Below, in pieces: positions 7,651-12,729 of a stretch of 12,729 nt of DNA (position 1 is its first letter; every line of letters begins with the position of its first letter). The stretch is taken from positions 1-12,729 of the forward strand of contig DIDD01000047.1 of assembly GCA_002417965.1 (NCBI GenBank), written 5' to 3'. Position numbers and translations under genes: made by a program. The stretch comes from Veillonellaceae bacterium UBA5809. GTDB taxonomy: Bacteria; Bacillota; Negativicutes; Veillonellales; Dialisteraceae. The notes under the pieces are model-generated. The model ran no database searches. It was not told the origin of the DNA and was given only the letters and a program-made list of their open reading frames with translations.

Positions 7651-8823
7651 TCAAAAAAACCTCCTATATAGTAATACAGACGCAAAAGCAGCCATGCCTC
7701 TGCCTTTTCCCACTGGGCCGAGCCCTTCATGGGTTGTTGCTTTAATACTGATGCGGCTTTCATCTATCCCCAGGATCAGTGCCACCGTTTTTTTCATGCG
7801 GCCGATATAAGGCGCCAGTCTGGGCGCTTCCGCCAGAACCGTGCTGTCTATATTCACAATGCCCCAGGAATTTTCCTCCAGAATTTCACTGACCCGCTGC
7901 AGAAGAACTGTACTGTCTGCTCCTTCATAAGCCGGATCTGTATCGGGAAACCAGTGGCCGATGTCAGGAAGTCCTGCAGCGCCCAGCAGTGCATCCATAA
8001 CTGCATGAATCAGCACATCTGCATCCGAATGGCCGGCCAGACCTCCGGAAGGCGCAATAAGGACACCGCCCAGCACCAGGGGACGGCTTGTCTCAATTCT
8101 ATGGATATCATATCCCTGTCCTGTACGGAAAGGAATATCTTCTGATGCGGCTAAAATTTCAAAGCGTTTCCAATCCTCCGGAGAGGTCACTTTAAAAAAA
8201 GTATCCCGTCCGGGGATGGCCGTCACTGAAATTCCATTCTTTTCCATAACCGATGCATCATCAGTCAGCCTGTCGCCCCGCTCCCGGCAGCGTTTAAAAG
8301 CCTGCTGAAACGGCTCTCTCAAAAATCCCTGCGGGGTCTGGGCCCTGTACAGGGACGTCCGGTCTTCTGTTTTTTCTACCATTCCCCGCGCTGTGATTTT
8401 TTTTATCGTATCCACGGAAGCCAGTGCCGGAATCACGGCAGGATGGGATTCATCAATGTGCCGTATGACGGCATCTGCCGTATCTCCTCCGACCAGCGGG
8501 CGTGCCCCGTCATGTATCAATACCTTTTCAGTATGTGCATTCAGAGACTGCAGCCCGTTCCAGACAGAATCGGATCTGGCAGCGCCTCCCGTCACCAGAC
8601 GGACAGGAAGCGTTTCCAATCCCGGAGAATGAAGCAGTTTTTCAAAGACATCTCTTTCCTCCTGCCTGATGACAAGAATAATTTCATCAAGAAGCCGGCT
8701 TTTCATCATATTATGAAGGGTATACCAAATCAAAGGCCGCCCTCCGGTTTTCAGAAGCAGCTTGTTTTTTCCTGCTCCCATACGGTGCCCCTGTCCGGCG
8801 GCGGCGATAATCATACTGTTCAT
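7651..8823 (-). CDS. ispDF: Bifunctional IspD/IspF isoprenoid enzyme (MEP pathway)
   Basis: One 390-residue cytoplasmic protein carries two non-consecutive steps of the MEP route to isoprenoids. The N-terminal IspD part (1 to ~225) makes CDP-methylerythritol from CTP and MEP: it shows the glycine-rich CTP loop AAAGQGHRMG (7-16), HDGARPL (104-110), TPQGF (163-167) and TDDASVME (187-194). The IspF part (~232-390) forms the cyclic diphosphate: GYDIHRI holds metal ligands D239 and H241, H273 is the third, and HSDADVLIHAVMDALLGA and THEGLGPVGKGRGMAA are family signatures. The linker is only a few residues. IspE, the step between, is not in the window. The ATG at 8823 overlaps the yacL stop as ATGA; Met4 at 8814 is an alternative start. 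Most Bacillota have ispD and ispF as separate adjacent genes here. Confidence 0.96.
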   Translation of the reverse strand: MNSMIIAAAGQGHRMGAGKNKLLLKTGGRPLIWYTLHNMMKSRLLDEIILVIRQEERDVFEKLLHSPGLETLPVRLVTGGAARSDSVWNGLQSLNAHTEKVLIHDGARPLVGGDTADAVIRHIDESHPAVIPALASVDTIKKITARGMVEKTEDRTSLYRAQTPQGFLREPFQQAFKRCRERGDRLTDDASVMEKNGISVTAIPGRDTFFKVTSPEDWKRFEILAASEDIPFRTGQGYDIHRIETSRPLVLGGVLIAPSGGLAGHSDADVLIHAVMDALLGAAGLPDIGHWFPDTDPAYEGADSTVLLQRVSEILEENSWGIVNIDSTVLAEAPRLAPYIGRMKKTVALILGIDESRISIKATTHEGLGPVGKGRGMAAFASVLLYRRFF

Positions 8824-9929
8824 AATGTATTCTCGTCCAATCTCGCAAAAATCATACGTCCTGCCGATGTCTGAAGAACAGAAGTAACGGTCACGGACAC
8901 TTCCCGTCCGATGGCTGCATGCCCGTTTTCAACAACGATCATTGTTCCGTCTTCCAGATATGCCACGCCCTGCCCCTCTTCCTTTCCGGATTTAACGAGC
9001 TGGACAAAAAGCTGCTCTCCCGGAATGACAGCCGGTTTGAGTGCATTGGCCAGATCATTCAAATTCAAAACAGTAACACCCTGCAGTTCAGCCACTTTGT
9101 TCAGATTATAATCATTCGTCATGATCTTGCAGTGCATTTTCTGGGCCAGTTTGACCAGTTTGGAGTCCACCTCTGTCATATCATCAAAATCATCTGTTAC
9201 AATCCGGATTTCTGTCTGGCCGTTTTTCCTCATGTGATTGAGAATGTCCAATCCTCTTCTTCCCCTGTTGCGCTTTAGGATATCCGATGAATCGGCAATC
9301 TTCTGAAGTTCCTCCAGGACAAAAACAGGAACAATCAAAGGTCCTTCAATAAATCCTGTACGGCACAGGTCATCAATACGTCCGTCAATAATGACGCTGG
9401 TATCAAGCAGTTTCCCATTGGGATTCTGTTTTTTCGGCGAACGCACCGCAGATCCCTCAGCGGCACGCAGTCTGAACCAGCCTGTGATCTCATTCTTTTT
9501 CCCGACGGACAGACGGAGTCCAGTATATCCCAGTACAATACTGAGTACCACCGGTACATAAAATCCGATAATAGGCACATGGATAAATGCAAGTCCTACC
9601 AGATTGGCAATAATCAATCCCAAAAACAGCCCCAGTGTTCCCAGCAGGATATCCTGCGTGGAAAATCCTGTCAGTGAGCGTTCTACCCATGATGCCATGG
9701 AAATCAGCTGCCGAGTCAGATAGGAGGATGCAAAGATGCCGGCTGCTCCGCCGATAATTCCTCCGATCAACATGGAAAAGAATGAAATCAGCGTAATGCC
9801 CCAAATACTCCCTGTTATGGAGGTATTGGACAGAAGACTGGTTAAAGCCGGCCCGGCCTGATTGGCCAGAGCCACGCCAAGAACAATAAAAAGACTGACA
9901 AAAATAACCCTTAATACTTTTTCCAGCAC
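8820..9929 (-). CDS. yacL: Membrane-anchored PIN-TRAM domain protein, YacL type
   Basis: A 369-residue protein matching the conserved YacL family of Bacillota. The N-terminal part has four predicted membrane helices (about 5-22, 43-66, 93-115, 117-140). Then comes a PIN nuclease-like domain (about 173-295) with its acidic residues visible: D176 in LLDTSVIIDGRID, the E206/E207 pair in VLEELQ, D255 in VDSKLVKLA and D273 in TNDYNLNK. A C-terminal TRAM domain (about 303-366) probably binds RNA. PIN domains are often metal-dependent RNases, but the target of this family is not established, so a membrane-bound RNase role is inference. The start is GTG at 9929, with AGGAGG 7 nt upstream. It opens the operon with ispDF (ATGA overlap) and gltX. 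The leader upstream holds competing hairpins. Confidence 0.93.
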   Translation of the reverse strand: MLEKVLRVIFVSLFIVLGVALANQAGPALTSLLSNTSITGSIWGITLISFFSMLIGGIIGGAAGIFASSYLTRQLISMASWVERSLTGFSTQDILLGTLGLFLGLIIANLVGLAFIHVPIIGFYVPVVLSIVLGYTGLRLSVGKKNEITGWFRLRAAEGSAVRSPKKQNPNGKLLDTSVIIDGRIDDLCRTGFIEGPLIVPVFVLEELQKIADSSDILKRNRGRRGLDILNHMRKNGQTEIRIVTDDFDDMTEVDSKLVKLAQKMHCKIMTNDYNLNKVAELQGVTVLNLNDLANALKPAVIPGEQLFVQLVKSGKEEGQGVAYLEDGTMIVVENGHAAIGREVSVTVTSVLQTSAGRMIFARLDENTL

Positions 9930-9988
9930 TTCTGCACCTCCTTTCCCGGCTGTATTGTCTGTCCGGGAACCCCTTCCCCTGTCAGCAA
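9911..9988 (-). other. Candidate 25-codon upstream ORF in the yacL leader
   Basis: A TTG codon at 9988 has a strong GGAGG 8 nt upstream (10001-9997) and opens 25 codons ending at TAA (9913-9911), overlapping the first 19 bases of yacL in another frame. It runs through both leader hairpins. The peptide (LTGEGVPGQTIQPG..., ending CWKKY) has no run of one amino acid and no family I recognise. It could be a regulatory leader peptide or chance; the good ribosome binding site is the only positive evidence. Confidence 0.25.
9943..9978 (-). promoter_or_regulatory. Two mutually exclusive hairpins in the yacL leader
   Basis: In the minus-strand transcript, GGGAA (9978-9974) can pair with TTCCC (9969-9965) across a GGGG loop. 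Alternatively TTCCCGG (9969-9963) can pair with CCGGGAA (9949-9943), a perfect 7-bp stem with a 13-base loop. Both use TTCCC, so only one can form. The second stem ends directly next to the yacL AGGAGG (9942-9937). There is no T-run, so any control would be on translation. Confidence 0.35.
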
Positions 9989-10031
9989 ATAAAAATCCTC
10001 CGTAAATTCAATACTTTCTTAAATATCTATC

Positions 10032-10060
10032 ATCATACATGAATGTCCATAGACGGTCAA
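10032..10060 (-). promoter_or_regulatory. Promoter of yacL-ispDF-gltX, sigma-A type
   Basis: On the minus strand the -35 box is TTGACC (10060-10055), the spacer is 17 bp, and the -10 box is TATGAT (10037-10032). The -35 box contains the TGA stop codon of the DUF3310 gene. The start near 10025 gives a leader of about 95 nt. Read-through from radA probably adds to expression, because no terminator lies between. Confidence 0.65.
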
Positions 10061-10497
10061 GGCAGGATTTCCCCTGCTTTCCGTATCTCTATAATCAATT
10101 CTGAAATGTCTTTTCTGCATCGTACTGCCGCTGTCTTCTTCAGAAGACGCCTTACGGATTCACCCGTTTCACGGCAGGGGAAACGGGATTCCATTTCCCT
10201 GCGGAGCGCCTGCTCCACCGCCGGATCTCCATCTTTTCCCGAAAAGATGAAATGTCCGTTCTCACGCCAGAAAAGAAGATACCATTCAGCTTTTTGAAGA
10301 TCCTGGACACCGCCCTTCATCGGCCACCGCCAGATATATTTAATCACCGTGCCCATGCAGTAGGCATCAATGCCGGATGTCTTCTCTGCTGCATACCGGA
10401 TAAAATCGATGCATTCAAGAAAACGCCCTTCATAATGCGGCGGATGGTCAATCCAGTCTGTGGTCTGCCGGCCTTCTGATTTTTTGTTTTCTTTCAC
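10057..10497 (-). CDS. DUF3310 domain protein (phage-type family, function unknown)
   Basis: A 146-residue protein. Residues about 16-76 match the DUF3310 pattern: the opening DHPPHYEGRFLECIDFI, then Y-C-x-G-x-x-I-K-Y-I-W-R (46-57) and KGGVQDLQKAEWYL (61-74). The family is known mainly from phage genomes; as I recall it is linked to the T7 gene 1.7 nucleotide kinase, but I cannot confirm that here and do not assign the activity. The C-terminal ~70 residues are charged, mostly helical, and not recognised. The start is GTG at 10497, with GGAG 9 nt upstream. It follows radA by 30 bp with no terminator, so it should share the radA transcript. In many Bacillota the gene between radA and yacL is disA. 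No integrase or other phage gene is nearby, and base composition does not visibly differ from the neighbours. Confidence 0.8.
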   Translation of the reverse strand: MKENKKSEGRQTTDWIDHPPHYEGRFLECIDFIRYAAEKTSGIDAYCMGTVIKYIWRWPMKGGVQDLQKAEWYLLFWRENGHFIFSGKDGDPAVEQALRREMESRFPCRETGESVRRLLKKTAAVRCRKDISELIIEIRKAGEILP

Positions 10498-10527
10498 GAT
10501 CCTTTTCTCCTCTCTCCTGAACGGATT

Positions 10528-11934
10528 CTATGAATTTCCGCTGCGGAGAGAATCTACCGCTTCCCCGATATGAGAAATCAGGGACACTGTGGTATCCTCC
10601 GGATGGGCTGCCGTAAAGCGGCGGGAATCTTCTTCATTCGAGGCAGGAAGCACAAAATGGGAAAACCCCATCTTATAAGCTTCCTTCATCCGTCTTTCCA
10701 CATGATTCAGCGGAAGAATTTCACCCGTCAGCCCTACCTCTCCCATAACAACGGTTCCTGACGGAAGTCCCCGGTTCATCTGAATAGAGACCATAGACAT
10801 GGCTGCCGCCAGATCAGCAGCTGTTTCTGTAATACGGAATCCGCTGACTACATTTATATATACATCGTGATCGGAAAAGGACAGACCCGTCTTTTTTTCC
10901 AGTACGGCCAGAAGAATAATCATGCGGTTATAGTCATATCCTACTGCAATACGCCGCGGAACCGCAAAAGCAGAATGCACGGTCAATGCCTGAATTTCTG
11001 CCAAAACCGGGCGCTGTCCTTCCATGCATGAAAAGATGACATTGCCGGGTGAAGAACGGATCTCCCTGTCCCGAAGAAGGAAGGCTGACGGATTTTCCAT
11101 TTCTTTCAGACCTTTTTCATCCATCATAAACAGACCTGTTTCCGCCGTAGACCCAAAACGGTTTTTTACTGTACGGAGGATCCTGAACTGATAGCTCCGG
11201 TCTCCCTCCAGATAAAGGACAACGTCAACCATATGTTCCAGCATGCGGGGTCCTGCCAGATTTCCCTCTTTGGTTACATGGCCGATAATCATAACGGCGG
11301 TGCCCGTCTGTTTGGCAATGCGGACCAGATGATGGGTGCACTCCCGAATCTGCGCAGGGCTTCCGGGCGGAGAATCCAGTCCGGACAGATACATGGTCTG
11401 GATAGAATCAATCACGACAAGTCCCGGACGGAGAGAGGCGATCTGCTCCTCTGCCGAAGATAGATCCGGTGATGAGAGGATAAAACATTTTTCTTCATCC
11501 ATGCCGAGACGGTTCGCTCTCATCTTGATCTGGAATTCGGATTCTTCTCCGCTGATATAGAGCACGGAACGCCCCGTACGGGATACAGCGCCGCAGATCT
11601 GAAGAACCAGCGTCGATTTGCCGATTCCCGGTTCTCCGCCCCATAAAATAACCGATCCGGGAACAATGCCTCCTCCCAGAGGACGGTCCACTTCCGGCAT
11701 GGACAGTTTCCACCGCGGTTCTTTTCCTGCATCAATATCATGAAGAAGGACAGGCACTGACGGAGGGGAAGGTTCCATTCCGCCGGTAAAGCGCGCTGCC
11801 GGATCCGGCAGCGTCCTGAATTCCTTCATGGAATTCCATGCACCGCACATCGGACACCGTCCCAGCCATTTAGGGGATTCCGCTCCGCAGTCATCACAGA
11901 CATATTTGATTTTTGTTCTTTTATTTTTTTCCAT
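10528..11934 (-). CDS. radA: DNA repair protein RadA (Sms), RecA-like ATPase
   Basis: RadA is a hexameric ATPase that drives branch migration on D-loops during recombinational repair and, in some species, transformation. The 468-residue product has the N-terminal C4 zinc finger (C13, C16, C27, C30, in CDDCGAESPKWLGRCPMCGAWN), Walker A GGEPGIGKST (99-108), Walker B LVVIDSIQT (172-180), GHVTKEG (218-224), the RadA-specific KNRFG motif (257-261), and a C-terminal Lon-protease-like domain (about 290-468) without proteolytic function. I chose the ATG at 11934; an in-frame TTG at 11946 would run into the terminator tail, and GGGGG lies 5 nt before the ATG. It follows clpC, as is usual in Bacillota. 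The stop is TAG, the only one in the window. The DUF3310 gene follows at 30 bp. Confidence 0.97.
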   Translation of the reverse strand: MEKNKRTKIKYVCDDCGAESPKWLGRCPMCGAWNSMKEFRTLPDPAARFTGGMEPSPPSVPVLLHDIDAGKEPRWKLSMPEVDRPLGGGIVPGSVILWGGEPGIGKSTLVLQICGAVSRTGRSVLYISGEESEFQIKMRANRLGMDEEKCFILSSPDLSSAEEQIASLRPGLVVIDSIQTMYLSGLDSPPGSPAQIRECTHHLVRIAKQTGTAVMIIGHVTKEGNLAGPRMLEHMVDVVLYLEGDRSYQFRILRTVKNRFGSTAETGLFMMDEKGLKEMENPSAFLLRDREIRSSPGNVIFSCMEGQRPVLAEIQALTVHSAFAVPRRIAVGYDYNRMIILLAVLEKKTGLSFSDHDVYINVVSGFRITETAADLAAAMSMVSIQMNRGLPSGTVVMGEVGLTGEILPLNHVERRMKEAYKMGFSHFVLPASNEEDSRRFTAAHPEDTTVSLISHIGEAVDSLRSGNS

Positions 11935-11944
11935 GAAATCCCCC

Positions 11945-11985
11945 AAAAAGAAAAGGATGCCCCTTTATAAAACCAGGGCACCCTT
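11945..11985 (-). terminator. Terminator after clpC
   Basis: On the minus strand AAGGGTGCCC (11985-11976) pairs with GGGCATCCTT (11962-11953) around a 13-base loop. The one non-Watson-Crick pair is G:U in minus-strand RNA but A-C on the other strand, which supports minus-strand action. The stem is followed by TTCTTTTT (11952-11945). It lies 19 bp after the clpC stop and ends 11 bp before the radA ATG. Confidence 0.8.
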
Positions 11986-11991
11986 ATTATA
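11986..11991 (-). promoter_or_regulatory. Candidate -10 box of radA promoter
   Basis: A perfect TATAAT on the minus strand touches the outer edge of the clpC terminator stem. Transcription would start near 11979, inside the first stem arm, so a radA transcript could not form the full hairpin. The -35 region is poor (a GACA-containing box at a long 19-bp spacing is the best), which limits confidence. Confidence 0.5.
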
Positions 11992-12004
11992 CTACAAAAT
12001 GATC

Positions 12005-12729
12005 TTATTCTGTCTGGAAAGTCAGCTTATGGTCCTGATCCTCCCCAACTTTAAGAATTTTTTTATCTTTCATTTTCTTTTCCAGAATCATTTCCGAAAT
12101 GGGATCTTCAATTTCTTTCTGAATTGTCCGTTTCAGCGGGCGTGCTCCGTATTCAAAATCAGATCCGTCCCGGATGAGATGTTTCTGCGCTTCCTCCGAC
12201 ACATCCAGTTTCATATGGATATGACTCATTTTTTCTTCTACATTTTTCAGCATTAATTTGACAATGGACTGGAGATTGGATTCTGTCAGCGGACGGAAAA
12301 CGACAATTTCATCAATCCTGTTCAAAAATTCAGGACGGAATGTATGCTTTACTTCACTGAGAATCATTTTTCTTGTTTCTTCAAAAGACTCTTTTTCCTT
12401 CTTTTCAGAAGCAGAACCTGTTGAGAATCCAAGAGGAAGTACATTGGATTTCAAGTGATTGGAACCCAGATTGCTGGTCATGATAATCACCGTATTGGTA
12501 AAGTCCACGGTCCGTCCCTGTCCGTCTGTAAGCCGTCCGTCATCCAGCACCTGAAGCAGTATATTGAAGAAATCCATATGGGCCTTTTCTACTTCATCAA
12601 AGAGAATTACGCTGTAAGGACGTACTCTGACAGCATCTGTGAGCTGTCCGCCTTCATCATATCCCACATACCCGGGAGGCGCTCCGACAAGACGGGAAAC
12701 TTCATGCTTTTCCATATACTCCGACATAT
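12005..12729 (-). CDS. clpC: ATP-dependent Clp protease ATPase subunit ClpC, C-terminal part
   Basis: An AAA+ unfoldase that feeds proteins into ClpP; only the last ~241 residues lie in the window, and the frame runs off the right edge (the preceding partial codon fits the family's Asp before MSEYMEK). The visible part is the second ATPase domain after Walker [17 protein letters not shown] (pore loop), Walker [26 protein letters not shown], sensor 1 IIMTSNLGS, the arginine-finger region [15 protein letters not shown], and the C-terminal small domain with sensor 2 in [24 protein letters not shown]. ClpC rather than ClpE or ClpB is inferred from the radA neighbour and the short C-terminus; the diagnostic N-terminal and linker regions are outside the window. 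A terminator follows at 11945-11985. Confidence 0.92.
   Translation of the reverse strand, partial: MSEYMEKHEVSRLVGAPPGYVGYDEGGQLTDAVRVRPYSVILFDEVEKAHMDFFNILLQVLDDGRLTDGQGRTVDFTNTVIIMTSNLGSNHLKSNVLPLGFSTGSASEKKEKESFEETRKMILSEVKHTFRPEFLNRIDEIVVFRPLTESNLQSIVKLMLKNVEEKMSHIHMKLDVSEEAQKHLIRDGSDFEYGARPLKRTIQKEIEDPISEMILEKKMKDKKILKVGEDQDHKLTFQTE

Noticed and set aside
9930..10056. T-box or riboswitch upstream of the yacL-ispDF-gltX unit
   Set aside because: The leader is only about 95 nt, lacks the T-box TGGNACCGCG core and has no terminator; no known riboswitch consensus was recognised.
10057..10497. DUF3310 gene as part of a prophage or satellite
   Set aside because: No integrase, att repeats, or structural or replication phage genes are in the window, and both sides are conserved housekeeping genes.

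Overview
The window is a dense stretch of bacterial housekeeping genes, all on the minus strand, so it is read from the right end to the left. Gene content and order match the low-GC Gram-positive lineage (Bacillota): clpC-radA-...-yacL-ispD-ispF-gltX and hpf-secA-prfB are both classic Bacillota neighbourhoods. The mid-range GC (by eye) and the fused ispDF gene suggest Negativicutes (Dialister/Veillonella-like) rather than Bacillus, but this is a guess without a search. Promoters look like ordinary sigma-A sites and ribosome binding sites are strong AGGAGG types.

Layout in transcription order, right to left. (1) The 3' end of clpC (12729-12005) and its terminator, inside whose stem a radA transcript probably starts. 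(2) radA (11934-10528), then 30 bp later a DUF3310 gene (10497-10057) of a family mostly known from phages; in many Bacillota this slot holds disA. (3) A promoter overlapping the DUF3310 stop codon, a ~95-nt leader with competing hairpins and a possible short upstream ORF, then the tightly coupled set yacL (PIN-TRAM), ispDF (fused isoprenoid enzyme) and gltX (9929-6184). (4) A strong promoter, then glnP-glnQ (6074-4705), a polar amino acid ABC permease and ATPase without a binding-protein gene beside them. (5) A single cold-shock gene (4585-4388) with its own promoter and terminator. (6) hpf (4185-3658), the long ribosome hibernation factor, with its own terminator. (7) A promoter whose -35 box overlaps that terminator, driving secA (3540-1078) and prfB (1034 to beyond position 1).

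The most unusual sequence-level signal is the prfB recoding site. Full-length release factor 2 requires a +1 shift at CTT TAA C, using UAA where most bacteria have UGA. That should alter the autoregulatory logic, because RF1 also reads UAA. The second is the phage-type DUF3310 gene built into the radA operon. Neither amounts to a new system by itself. No tRNA, rRNA, CRISPR, insertion sequence or integrase was seen. There is no gene-free stretch over 300 bases; the longest, 4186-4387, holds the hpf promoter candidate, a palindrome and the csp terminator.
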